A stretch of 64,000 nt of DNA from Trichodelitschia bisporula (lineage: Eukaryota; Ascomycota; Dothideomycetes; Phaeotrichales; Phaeotrichaceae): contig ML996688.1 of the NCBI GenBank assembly GCA_010356995.1, forward strand, positions 1,710,579-1,774,578, given 5' to 3'. Of this stretch, positions 1-11,400 are shown piece by piece. The position numbers and the translations under genes are program-made. The notes under the pieces are model-generated. The model was given only the letters and a program-made list of their open reading frames with translations. It was not told the DNA's origin and searched no databases. How positions within the stretch are numbered: the stretch's first letter is position 1; the number at the start of each line of letters is the position of its first letter.

Positions 1-1
1 T

Positions 2-2013
2 GACGAGCACTTGCGCGTTATCGATGCGTGGCTCGCTCAGGTTAGTCACGCGCATTATCTACACGGATGGTCCTCACTCTCGTAGTTGATAGATGAAGTC
101 AAGGTTGCTGTGGGCAAGACTGAGGACTCCACCAAAGGTTTGATCCCGGTCCATGCGGTATGCTCTAGCTAATGCACCGGCAGATATCCTCCCTTCTGCG
201 CTCTACACCGCCGATGGTATCAACTTCCGTGAGCGTCTGTCCGCTGTCTCTGAGGAGGTTAAGGCCGTCATCGCCGCCCTGTACTCTAATCTGCCCGATG
301 CGCCTCCAGAAACGGTTCAGCTCCAGAAACGCGTGAACGAACTGCTTGCGGCCGAGAAGGGTCATATCGCGGAACTGAAGCGCATGACTGTTGAGAGACA
401 CAATTTGGACGAGCGCCTTGAACTTGCATCATTCAGATACCTGCGCGCTGAGCGGACACTGGACCGCAACAGGAGCAAAGCCGTCTCAAGTGTTGAGATG
501 CAAGGCCACCATCAGTCATCTGTCTCTCAGTCGGAGAATAAGCCGGAAACTACAAACGGGGTCCACGAAGTCTTGAGCGAGGATGCGCTGCGTGAGCACT
601 CAGAGGCGGTTGCGACAGCTGCAAAGGTCAAGGAGCAGCTCGCCGCCCTGGAAGCGGACAACACCAAGTTATCCAAGGAGGTCACAATACACAAGGCCAA
701 GCTGGAGAGCCTCTCGGACGAAGACTTCGCCCAAACGGAACTTTTCAAGGTCATGAAGGCACAGTTGGAGGACAGCTTCAACAAGCTCAACGACCTGGAG
801 GCTACCCATATCCAGCTCCGGGAGGAGGCCAAGAAACTTCATTCCGAGCGCACGGCGTACCGAATGCAGGTTGATGAGGAGTGTCGGGTTGCCGTTGCGC
901 GCGCGGACGAGCAGGCAGTTAAAGCCGATACTGACCTCCAGCGCATCCGGGCTACCCGTGATGAGCTGGCAGCCACCAACGACGTGCTCAGGCAGTCCTT
1001 AACCAAGTACGAAGAGCCTCTCAAACTGCAGGAGGACCTGAACAAGGGCAGCCAGCATCGCATCGAGGCACTTGAGGCCGAGGTCGAGCGGTTGAAGGTG
1101 CAGGCGGGCGAGGTTCAACCAGAAGAGGGCGAAATCGCCAAGTACGAGAAGCTCGGATTCGAAGCCGTCTGCGCCGAACTTGTGAATCTGAAGAAGTCAT
1201 ACTCGCTTCTGAACACCGAGCTTCAGTCGATGGAGCAGGCGTACAAGAAGGCGCAAACCCTGGCTTTTGGAAAGATTAAGGAGTTCATCGAAAGCGAAAC
1301 AAAAGCAGCCAAGGCGGCTGCTGATAAGGCAAAAGCGGACCAGAAGTACTTTGCAACAATGAAAGTCAAGGAGGCATATGAGATGGAACTTCGGGCGCTC
1401 AGGAAGCACAACAAGCAGAGCTCCGGTCTCATCGCCGCCATCAAAGACAGGGAGGCGAAGCGTCTCGAACAATGTGCACAACTTGAGAGGCAGGTGGCGG
1501 AGCTTCGCGATGCGATAGGCGTCATGACTCGGGAGCATCAGGCGCTGGAGCGCAAGGGAACGGATGCTACGACACTTTCGGAGGGCCTCTCGACACAAGT
1601 CAAGAAGCTGCGCGAGTCGCTGGAGGAGAAGGATGCTGCGTTGCGTGCCGTTGAGACCGCGAAGCGTGAGGTGGATGCGGATATTGAGGGTCTCAAGTCC
1701 AAGGTCGATTCGTTGAAGAAGAAGGCAGAGGAATGGCGCAATCGTGCGAGGAGCAACCCTACCGAGGAGGTTGAAATGCTCCGGGTAAGTTCCAAGCCAT
1801 CCGTTCTGATATTTCGTATTTCTAACTGCTATGAAGCGCGTTGCCTACTGCGGCACCTGCCAGCGCAACCTTAAGGACACCATCCTCCGGACATGCAACC
1901 ACCTTCTCTGCAAAGAGTGCGTCCAGGAGCGCATCAGCAACCGCATGCGCAAGTGTCCGATCTGCATGAAGCCCTTCGGAATCAACGACCACGCGACCGT
2001 CCACCTAGTGTAG
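2..2013 (+). CDS. BRE1: E3 ubiquitin-protein ligase BRE1 (C-terminal part, cut by window edge)
   Basis: BRE1 monoubiquitinates histone H2B together with RAD6 in the nucleus. Visible exons are 2-40 (partial), 86-137, 184-1784 and 1837-2013. The large exon encodes about 530 residues of heptad-rich coiled coil. The last exon encodes a C3HC4 RING beginning CGTCQRNLKDT and ending with KCPICMKPFG, which closely follows the BRE1 RING, and the protein ends right after it, as in the family. Introns are 45, 46 and 52 nt; the second has a ctaat branch site and the third ctaac, and phases are consistent. The N-terminus lies left of the window. Identification rests on the RING plus coiled-coil order; no other fungal RING family has this long coiled coil with a C-terminal RING of this type. 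Confidence 0.9.
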
Positions 2014-2504
2014 CCCCTCTGCTCCGCTCCGCCTCCGCCTCCTCCTCCCTGGATCTTCACATCTCCATAGACACACGGTTTGGTTAATGGACACCATTCG
2101 GCTATGTTATTTAATTCCATTGTTGACGCCGTGATCGGGCTCTGTGATCTCTATGTTTTTTTCTTTGCGTTTGTGTTATTATACCTTCTGCTTTACTCTG
2201 AGACCGAGCGGCGCTGAGGTCGGAGTTGGGGAGCGGTGTTTGAGACTCGGGGCGCCGGGGGGGCATGTTTGACGGTCCTTGGGGGCATGGGATGGGTCTT
2301 TGCGTGTGTGGGGAAGCGGCGACTGGCTTTAGGGCGTTTTTCTACGGCATGAGGGCTGGGGGACGCGTGGGGAAATGCGGAGATGGAGCGCAGGTGCTGG
2401 ACGGAGGGATCATGAACCTGTTGGCAGACGGGCTGCTAGCTGGGGCTGGATGGGCGACGCGCTGTCTTTCAGCGTAGAGATGAACCGCGATGAAGGGGTT
2501 GTAT
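2014..2504. other. BRE1 3' flank, no gene seen
   Basis: Presumed 3' UTR of BRE1 followed by G-rich sequence. I see no convincing coding, RNA or repeat signal. Confidence 0.5.
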
Positions 2505-3100
2505 GTTCCTCAAGCGACCTTTCCTCAGGGAGGAAGCGCTCCTCCCGGTCGAACTGACGATGAAGACATGGTCGACGTTACCATGGGACAAGCCGATGAC
2601 AACGGTGGAAGAAGTGTTGGGATACAGTGCCAAATTATTCGGAAGCCGGGACGAGTTAATTGAAGAAGCAGTAGCAAGGCGTCAAAGACTAAGGGAGGAG
2701 GCTGCGGAAGAGAAGCAGCAGCGCCAGTGTTCCTTCTGCCAGGGGTATCAGTCTCAGCGCCCTCCCTTAGTCTTTGACGCCTTGTTACTACTTCGTCGTC
2801 CTGCCTTTCAAACAATTTTGCCCTGTATCCAACAACTCCGCGGTTGTTATCTCCCGGTCCCACGGTAATGTCGGCCAGGTCTTCTTCAATTCGATCGGGT
2901 GGACCGCTTCCTCCCTAAAGAGGAAGTAGTATAGGGTCAATCCCGTCATCGGCTCAATAGTTGTGCGGTCGGCCCATCCCACCGCTGTAAAATACTTTTT
3001 CCAAGATTCTTTCCCACCGCCCGTTAACTCCGTCAGCACTGCGATGAACGCCTTATGCCCCACCTCGACGTGCCCCTTTCCCTGCGAAGTTGTAGGGAGG
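2505..3100. mobile_element. Ty3/Gypsy-type retrotransposon fossil: two integrase fragments in inverted orientation
   Basis: Two related pieces face each other around a short spacer near 2720-2757. The piece on the minus strand (about 2765-3100) reads as the end of a Gypsy integrase core, with stretches such as WADRTT and a PIEL-type motif. The piece on the plus strand (about 2505-2720) repeats its downstream part, including the shared RRQRLRE stretch. No LTRs, gag, protease or reverse transcriptase are visible, so this is a small remnant. It is clearly broken, with several breaks, and the two arms have diverged appreciably, so it is not recent. The inverted layout could come from two nested insertions or from a fold-back rearrangement. 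Confidence 0.7.
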
Positions 3101-3526
3101 TATCTTGATACCCGGGTATAGCACTGAGAGAACGTCCGTCCTTGCGTATGTGTCTGCCATATCTCCAGTATTAGAACTACAGTATGCCCGCACTCTTGAA
3201 CTGCGTTCATTAATACGAAGTAAGCGACTTTGTAGTCCGGCAATATTTATCTCCCCAAGCCGATCCACCACCCGGGCTCCACTTCGGCCCGAGTCCGAGC
3301 GCTCCCCGCCACACGAGCCGCGCCACGCGAGGCGACGGCGCGCGATCTGAATCTGCTCATCAAGACGGCGCATCAGACTGCGACCACACACACCACTCCA
3401 CCACCTCCGCAGCACCTCTCCGCTGCTTCAATCGCATTTCATATCGCTACTCATACCGTACACCCGCTTTCGCAATCGTCTCATCCCCTCCACCTTCCAC
3501 CGCGCTCCCCCCCGCCCACCACAAAA
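3101..3526. other. BMT5 upstream region
   Basis: Non-coding sequence between the retroelement fossil and the BMT5 start; presumably holds the BMT5 promoter and 5' UTR. It becomes C-rich towards the start codon. No distinct motif can be named. Confidence 0.4.
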
Positions 3527-4471
3527 ATGGCCAAAGACAAAAAACGCAAGCAACAACACCGCTCCGCAACCCGGCATCCACCGAAGTTCAAAGCAACAGG
3601 CAAGCCAGCGCACAAGCCGACGATGCGCCATCCCAAAGCGCCCCAGCGCCCCGCCTCCACCTCCTCTACCACCAAAGCCACCAAAGCTGCCCGCCCCAGC
3701 GCCGCCCCCAGCGCGCAACAACATCCCCCTCCGGATCCGTATGGGGTGCATGATAATATTTTGTTGGTGGGGGAGGGGGATTTGAGTTTTGCTCTTTCGC
3801 TGGTGGAGGGGGTGGGGTGTGTGAGTGTGTTGCCGACGACGTTGGATGGTGAGGGGGAGTTACGGGGGAAATACCCGCACATCCAGCCCACGCTGGAGGC
3901 CCTACGGACCGCGGACTGCGCTGCGGTGCACGAAGTGTCCGCAACAGCGCTGTCGAAGAGCAAGGTGGTCCGAGCAAAGGCACCGTTCGACGTCATAGCC
4001 TTCAACTTCCCGCACATCGGCGGCAAATCGACGGACGTAAACCGCCAGGTCCGGGCCAACCAAGCGCTCGTCGTAGGGTACATGAGGGAGGCGATGGGGG
4101 TGTTGAAGAAAGATGGGAAGGTCCTGGTGACGCTGTTCGAGGGCGAGCCGTACACGCTTTGGAATATACGGGATCTGGGGAGGAGTGTAGGCCTTGCTGT
4201 GAGGCGGAGCTGGAGGTTTGAGAGTGCGCAGTTTGAGGGGTATAGGCATGCACGGACGGCGGGGGTTATACGGAAGGGTGGGGGGAGGAGGAAAGATGGG
4301 GGGGAGGGGGGTGAGGAGGAGGAGGCAGAGGTATCGAGTACGGCGTGGAAGGGGGAGAATAGGCCGGCGAGGACGTATGAGTTTGGGTTCAAGGCTGCGG
4401 TGGAGGAGGAGCAGGAGCAGGCTATGAGCCAGAAGAAGGCGGCGGAGAGCTCGGATGAGGACAGCGATTGA
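3527..4471 (+). CDS. BMT5: 25S rRNA (uridine-N3)-methyltransferase, BMT5-like
   Basis: Single-exon gene for 314 residues. The yeast family member methylates N3 of a uridine in 25S rRNA in the nucleolus. The first ~70 residues are Lys/Arg/Pro/Ala-rich, as expected for a nucleolar-targeting tail. A class I SAM-binding fold follows (DUF2431 / BMT5-like), with the glycine motif LLVGEGDLSFA near residues 78-90 and the family signature FNFPHIGGKSTDVNRQ near residues 160-175. The C-terminus is acidic and rich in Gly/Glu/Lys. The start is the first ATG of the frame, just after a C-rich leader. It converges on FYV10, with only 92 bp between stop codons. Confidence 0.9.
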   Translation: MAKDKKRKQQHRSATRHPPKFKATGKPAHKPTMRHPKAPQRPASTSSTTKATKAARPSAAPSAQQHPPPDPYGVHDNILLVGEGDLSFALSLVEGVGCVSVLPTTLDGEGELRGKYPHIQPTLEALRTADCAAVHEVSATALSKSKVVRAKAPFDVIAFNFPHIGGKSTDVNRQVRANQALVVGYMREAMGVLKKDGKVLVTLFEGEPYTLWNIRDLGRSVGLAVRRSWRFESAQFEGYRHARTAGVIRKGGGRRKDGGEGGEEEEAEVSSTAWKGENRPARTYEFGFKAAVEEEQEQAMSQKKAAESSDEDSD

Positions 4472-4563
4472 TATACACAATCCATGCTACGAACGCTGTG
4501 CCAAAACGCCTACAATAGGGACAACCTCATTCCGTTGCTAAACACACAAACTCCCTCACCCAC

Positions 4564-6078
4564 TCAAGAAATATACACCTTCCTCACCTCATCCCAACTA
4601 TACTCACTCATATCCAACGGATCCCTCACCCTCCCCGCCTTCGTCCCAAACTTCTCATTCAACTTCTCCAGCCTCTGCTTCCCGTATATCCGGTTATTGG
4701 GCAGCACCACGGGGTCCGTTTCCACATTGCTCACGCTGTGATGCGCGTACGGCACGCCCCGCGCCATCTTGTTCAGCTCCGTGCTGCAGATAGGGCACAC
4801 GCTTGTTGTTAGCGACGTCGTGCCTACCATGTTCTGCGCGTCGACTAGGTAGTCCAGATCGTTCCAGGCTGGGGACTGCGGGCCCTCGGGACCAGGCGTG
4901 TGGTGCACGCCGCTGCTGGGGGACGCAAACCGGCTATGGCACGCCGGGGTCTTGAGTGCCGAGAGCCCCGCGCCGAGCGCGATGTGCAGCAGCGGCCGTG
5001 ACGGGACGGAGTACAGCGCGTGATGCGTCGTGACAAACATATCCGCGAGGTCCGACCAGCGGTGCTGGGAGTACCAGCTCTGTGCCACAACAACATCAGC
5101 ATCATATCTATATGAAGGAAGCCGCCCATGCGCACCCTATACGGCTCAACATCCAGCCCCGGCGAAAACGCAAGTAATCCCGAGCGCCTAATCGCCCACT
5201 GCGGATCCGGATGCTGCGCGAAATACCGCTTCGCGTGCGCGACGGCCTGCACGCGCTGCGCTAGGTCGCCGGACCGGCATAGTTCGACGGCCTGCTGGAA
5301 GCGTAGCTCGAACTCGAAGTTGTGCGCCTGGGGCGGTTAGCACGGCTGGCCTTTACCAGGTCGCATCGCACCGCCCACGGCAGACTTACCATTTTCTTGA
5401 GCGCGGCTCGATTCTCGGCGCACCAGGCCAGTGCGGGCTCGACGCGTTTCTCGCTGCGCAGGGTGTGGGTTATATCCCGCACTGCCCGGAACTCGGACAC
5501 GTCGACTAGGTCGCTGATGCCTTTTTCTTCGGCGAGTTGGGTGGCGCTGGAGATGTACCCCGCGCGCAGCATGTAGTCCACCAGGAGACGGTCCAGTCGG
5601 ACTGCGCTCCAGCGCTCGTATTTTACATCGGCGAGGCTGGGGATTGAGTACAGCTCGTCGAGATGCGTGATGCGGGCCTGCGCTTGCTGGGTTAGGGCGG
5701 CGCTGTTGGCGTTTAGATCTTGCAAGCGGGACTTGAGCTTTTCGAGGCGGGCGACTGCGGTGTTGAGCGCGGATGTTGCGGCGGCGGCGGCGCGGGCGGG
5801 GTCGTGCCCTGCGCCCGGGGCGGCGGCGGATTTAAGGCCGGAGGCGATGGTATCGAGTGTCTGTTTCTGGGTCTGATCGATGTGGCGCTGCGCTGCGCGG
5901 AAGTTTTTCTTCGTGAGTTCGTAGGGGAGGCGGAGGAGGGGTTGGTCCTGGGGGGTTAGTTCCCAGGGGACGGGGAGAGAGGGCGGGGGGAGGAAGAGGG
6001 CGATGAGGGCGGCGGGGAGAGACATACGAGAAGGAGGTGGGCGTCGGGGTTGAGTTTTGTGGATTCGTATTCTGCCAT
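4564..6078 (-). CDS. FYV10: GID/CTLH ubiquitin ligase subunit FYV10 (Gid9, MAEA homologue)
   Basis: Catalytic RING-like subunit of the GID complex, which targets gluconeogenic enzymes for degradation. Exons on the minus strand: 6078-6028, 5947-5390, 5327-5136 and 5079-4564; 438 residues. The first exon encodes only MAEYESTKLNPDAHLLL, the conserved family N-terminus, which fixes the start. Then come a coiled region, a LisH motif (LDRLLVDYMLRAGY), a CTLH segment, the CRA-like region with HIALGAGLSALKT, and a C-terminal RING-Gid with CPIC and the conserved NKMARGVPYAHH. The third intron has a weaker donor (gtgcgc), but the joined sequence EPYR/SWYSQHRW follows the family. All exon phases are zero. 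Confidence 0.9.
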
Positions 6079-6793
6079 TTTTCGTCGCGATGGGAGGGGG
6101 GGATTGGGGGTGAGTGAGTGTCGGAGGGCCGGTGGTTTGGGGGTGCGGCGGTTGCGGAGGTGAGGTCGAGTGACGCGGGGACCTTGGCGGGTGCGGGAGA
6201 CGGCAAGGCAAGGCTTGGCGTGAGCCTTGTTTGGACTTCACTTGTTTGATGGGGGCTTCACCATGCGGGATGGTGAACGATGGACGAGTGGTTTATGTGA
6301 ATGATGTGGAAACGGATAAGGTGACTCCGGGCCACATATTCCCTTTCTGAGGACCTGTTGCGCCCGAACTACGGTTAAGGTAGCGTCAAGCTGCGCATAA
6401 CCCCTCCTTCACGAAGTCAAGATGGTGAGTGTCGCCTTCATCTAATGAACCCAATAGCTTATCGCCGTGACAGCCCAAGATCATACGTCCCATGGCCAGC
6501 ACATGGCCCAGCCTGACGGGCTTTTCGTCTTAAACGTGTGCCGTGATACTTTATCACGAGTCGGCCCAATATGGTCAACTCCTCTACATTACCCAGCAGG
6601 GTAGACGATTGCACTCAAGACGTCACTGGGGCGCCCTCCCCAGCTCAATATAACCATATTGCCCCCCCGCTTCAACATCCTCAAGCACCCACCTACCTCA
6701 ACCTCCCCAAGTGCACTCAGTCCATTCTCTGGTACCGCGCAATCCTTCGCCTCGATTAAACCGGAGAACTGCCCGGGGAACCATGAGCCGGCC
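6079..6793. other. Divergent intergenic region between FYV10 and a membrane-protein gene
   Basis: About 715 bp upstream of both flanking genes. I see no further gene, tRNA or repeat. It presumably holds two promoters. Confidence 0.4.
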
Positions 6794-8018
6794 ATGCATT
6801 CCGATCCTACGCCAGCCTTCCAAGGCTGTCCCGCAAACCAGATCTCATGCACGAACACATCTCTTTCTCCGCTGAGCCCATTCTGCATCACCGCCGCATC
6901 CTTTGCTTGCGACCTCTACACCTCTTGTTCCTGCCCACCCCTCCGCGCAGAACCCGGTTACGCAGGCATACACGTACACGCCCCGCTCCCTCTATTAACC
7001 CAACCCTAACCCACAGGTTCTCATCGCCTTCACCCTCTCCGCGGGCCTCACTCTTCTCGCCTCAACCGCCTACCTCGCCCTCCACCGCGCCCACAACCCG
7101 AGCACCAACCCCCTCGACGCAGCTCTCAGCACGCTCCTCTCCCCCATCCAGTCCCTACTCACCCCACAGCACGCAAGCCACCTCACCACTCTCCTCCACA
7201 CCCTAATCATCTCCCTAAGCGACACCCAACTAATAACCGGCCTTGGCGCCATAACCGCCGCCCTCCTCTCCCCCACCATCTCAATCTACCACTTCACCAT
7301 CGCCACCGACCTCGCCTGGTTCAGCAGCAACACGCATCTGCTCGCGCTGCTCGTCTTCCGCTCCGCCCCGTCTCCCACCCTCCTTCCCCCCACTCGCACA
7401 CTCCGCATAGCCCTCATGCTCGCCCTTGCGGCCCTGCTCCTCCATGCCGTCTGGCTCTCCGCTGCTGCGACTTGGTACGACGATGTAGCGTGTCCGGCCG
7501 CGTGTGCGACCAGCAGCCCGCGGGGTAGTCTGCCGCTGCGCTGGGCGGTGCTGAACACCGTGCTCATCGCGCAGGCGTACCCACCGGGCGTGATACAGGC
7601 ACTGCCACTACTACGGGACGCATGGTCACGCAGCGTAGGACGCCGAATAGCGGGACTAGACGCGCGGCTTCGAGCATGGGTGTCGGGGTCGCGGGTCGGG
7701 AAGGGGATATACGCAGCCGGGAGGGGAGCAATGCGCTGTTTGTGGGTATTCTTTGCATCGGAGACGGAGGCGGTGTTGGAGATGGTGGTTTGGTTCGGCC
7801 TGGGCTTGTACTGGACGAATGTAGATCGGGCGGCGGGGAGGGCGCTTATGCCGGCTGAGGAGATGGCGAGGGAGGATCGAACGGGGTTCGGGCAGCTGGT
7901 TTTGTTGCTGCTACTTGCGTTGCCGGTTATTACTGTTCTAGAGGAGCATTTTGGGGAGGGGGCGGGGCGGGGTGCGATGGAGGGAGGGGAGCATGGAGAG
8001 GAAGCAAGCATGAAATAG
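6794..8018 (+). CDS. Uncharacterised polytopic membrane protein
   Basis: Two exons, 6794-6973 and 7017-8018, giving 393 residues; the 43-nt intron ends ctaacccacag. The start is the only in-frame ATG after the nearest upstream stop. The N-terminal ~50 residues are Cys/Ser/Pro-rich with no signal peptide and are probably outside the membrane. Hydrophobic segments lie roughly at residues 60-82, 128-165, 190-212, 225-250, 305-325 and 350-372. The stretch SDTQLITGL...SIYHF...DLAWFSSNTHL is shared by a family of uncharacterised multi-spanning proteins found widely in filamentous ascomycetes. No enzymatic motif is visible and I assign no function. The tail is Gly/Glu-rich. Confidence 0.75.
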
Positions 8019-8489
8019 ATCTATATACTTGGATGCTAGATCTGTGCTGAAAGATCCGGCTCGCGGTTGATGGAAGCAAAGCTCTAACGCATACCACAGC
8101 AACTGTGTAAACTGAAGATTGCAGTAGAAGACCGAGAGGAAAAGAGGAAGAGACTGTCGAGACTTAAATATACGATGCCAAGTATCCTCCTTTGCTCCTT
8201 TCTTCTATCATGCGCTCATTACATCATGACCCTTAGTATGCACCATTCTGTCATATCAATCCCCCTTCCATGTCCACATCAACGTTCACATGCACCATGA
8301 TCGAAAAAGTCCATTCAAACTTTACATTATGCAATCTCCATTTTGGTGCTCACCCGCTATCTGGTACTCGCACTTAGCCCATCCCCAAAACAACGTACAA
8401 GAAACTACATGCCGAAACCCAAATGCCTTACGCCAGAGCAAAATACCAGCTTCGCAGCACAACTAACCATTCGCAACAAGTCTCTCAGA
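8019..8489. other. Convergent 3' region between membrane protein and PRP8
   Basis: AT-richer than its neighbours and lies between two stop codons; presumably two 3' UTRs. No other signal seen. Confidence 0.4.
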
Positions 8490-11400
8490 TTACTCAAACA
8501 CATCATTACGATCAACCCAAATGTCCTCCAGCTCAGCAAAGTTCTGGAAGTGCAACGGCCGGTGCTGATCGTCATAGAAGCGCAGCGGCGTATCAATCTT
8601 GACGTAGATCGGCTTCTTCTCCACACTGCCAAAGTTGCTCCCCATGAAGCTGTAGTTCCACACATTGCTCTCCGGCACCAGGAAGAACCCGCGCACCTTG
8701 TCGCTCAGAAGCAACTGACACTTCTCGCCAAAGGCCGTCGAAAAGCCCGCCGGCTGGTCCGACGTCAAGTCACGGTTGTCGGCACCCCACTTGTAGCCAG
8801 CGGGGGTCAGTGCCCAGGCCGCCAACGACACGGACCCAGGCGTGAACGACACAGTCATCGTCACTGTCTTCTTATCCCAGCTCGAGTGAGCGTTCATCAA
8901 GCGAGCGTGCTGGGTCACGTCCATGGCGGTCATGTAGCGCGGCTCGTTGCCCGACACGGTGTGGATAATACCAAGTGGCTCCAGCTTGTCGAGATACTCG
9001 TGCTGCGGCAGCTGGTGCGGAAGCTGCACGTCGCGCGTGTTGCCAACCTGGGGAATCATCACAATGGTGTGGATCTCCTTGACCTGGTCGTTGTCCGGCG
9101 GCGACGAGCCGTACAAGTAGCCGGCGACTTGGACGCGTAGATCTGCGATGGTGACGAAGCGCTTCAGTACATTCTTTGGCATGATGTATGTGTAGTGTTC
9201 ATCCTCGTTGATGTCCTCCGATGAAATGTAGATATTGTTGGCCCGAGTCCGCAGGTTCGAGGTGGCGATGGCACGCGTCCGCCACTCAGTCTTCGAGGCG
9301 AAGGTCTGCTGCTCGTACTGCGATGTCGTGGTGACAATGATCTCTTCACCGTGGGCGTTCATGGTCTTAGTCGTCACAGCGGTGAGCTGCTGCTGCTCTT
9401 GCTGCTGCTTTTCGATCTCGGCTGCCTGCTGGCGCTGCAAGGACGGAGCGCTGATTTCCATACCGAGGATGATGTCACGCACCTCGCTGCTCGTCAAGCT
9501 GGACGTGTTCACATTGTTCTTCTTCCCGTAGTCATTCAGGATGAGATCGCGCAACTGGACTTCAACCTTGATCCAATCTTCGTCCGACAGCGTCGGCCAG
9601 ATATGATGCTCCTGCGTTATGACCGTCTTGTCCGGACGCAAAATCAGCTTGGTCTTGTCGATATTAACATGCAGCGCGCGCAGGATGAGAATCAAGCGCG
9701 AGAAGGCAGTGTACGACGAGATTGTCTTCAACCACTCGTCATACAGGTTGAAGAGCACCATCTGCGGCTCCGTGGCGCGGAGGATCAAGTCACCAAGCTT
9801 CTCCACCTTCATCGCCGCTTGGAATGGAAGCTGGAGCTCAGAAGCACGGATCGAGATGTTGGGGAAGTCGAGCAAATGGACCTCCAAGGGATCGAGGAGA
9901 CCCTTGCGAGTGACGATGAGCTGCTTCGGCTGCTCTTCCACGGGCAACGACCGAATGAGAGCTGCCACTTCTTCTGCCGTCTTCCATTTGGCCAGCTGCC
10001 CAAGACGCTTCTGGCCAGCCCACACACTGGTGTGGATGATCTTAAGGAACAGCTGCCCAGTGCGCGGGTTGAAGATAAAAATGGCACCGTTGATGGGCTT
10101 TGTTGTGAGATTGCCTTCGAACGTCTTGTGAATGGTGACCCGGTACACATTGGTGTCGTCGATGAAGAGCTGGATCTGGTTGCTGAAGAGTTCAGAGTAG
10201 TTCTGGGAGTTTAGGAACTCCTGGTTGCTCTCCGAGGCATACAGCTGCAGACCCTTCCGGATGCGCTCGCGCAAGACGTAAAGTGCCGGATTGGCCTTCA
10301 TAATCTTGGCCATTGCTTGCTGGATAAGCTGCTTCAGACCGGGGAAGTACATGCCATATGCAGAGTACAGATTGTACGCGAGATCGATACCAATCATTAA
10401 ACCAGTACCCGAGGGATAGATGCTCATGCTGTCAGTGGTGTAGTCCATGTACTTCGCGCGAATGTAGCGTTCAATGTCGTGGGAATCGTAATCGCCGTAC
10501 CGAAGCTGAACATCAATCCAGAACTTGTTGGTCGTCGTGGAGCTGATAACATCCTTGGTATCGTAGAGCATGGATGGATTGGAGACGCTCCACTTATGGC
10601 TTGCAAACAGAAGAACATCCGCGCAGGAGCTGTTCATCTTGTAGGATTTACGAGGATGAATCGTCTCCTTCTGGACAGTCTCGATGCCAAGTGCTTCGAG
10701 TTCCTGGTCGAAGACCTGACACAAGTCCATCACGACAGACTCGTGAATCTTCTGCCATAAATGGGCGCGGAAGATCTGGATGAGTGAAATCTTCAAGGTT
10801 GGAATCTTGCCATGCAAGAAGATACCCGTCAGATCCAACTGGACCTGGAAACCAACGTAAACATTGGCGCGATTGATGGTCGGCGACCACCAGAGGGTGA
10901 ATCGACGGTTCGGAATCTGGTTGAGACCGGACCGCTGGGCATTAGTGAGCTTCTTGAACTTCATGGATTCCTCAAAGCCACTGGCTTTCTCCCAGAAGAG
11001 GCCTTCCCAAGACGGGAATCCAGTCGCCTTAAACAGGGTATGCTCCAGGATGGTTTCAACACCACCAAGGGCCTGAATCACATCGGTACGGTAGGCATTC
11101 AGGTTCCACAGCTTGCCGTCATGCCGCTGGCTAGTCCACCAGAAAGGATTGCTCTTCATGTGCTGATAGATCTTGAACTCCGTCCGTGCACGGAAGCCCT
11201 TGTCGAAGCTCAAGGTGCTGCGGTCCTTCTGGAAGAGGGTGTTGATACGAGGCAGGCCACGATCCCAGCTGTCTTCCAGGTCCTCAAGTGTCAGGCGGCG
11301 GTTCTGCTGTTGAGCTTCCAGGCGCTTCTGCGAGTACTCCGTCCAGACACGCTGGGAATCAATGAACTCAGACTCCCACGGGATGATGTACCGGAAGATG

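Noticed and set aside
158-183. Alternative BRE1 intron starting at gtatgc (158)
   Set aside because: It would be 26 nt. Using the donor at 138 gives a 46-nt intron and a continuous frame.
6430-6603. ATG directly followed by gtgagt and a ctaatg...ag, resembling a start codon plus intron
   Set aside because: The implied intron is only about 34 nt, below the size seen in all other genes here, and the following reading frame is short and unrelated to anything.
9240-9260. GGTTCGAGG resembling a tRNA B box
   Set aside because: It lies inside the PRP8 coding sequence and no cloverleaf forms around it.
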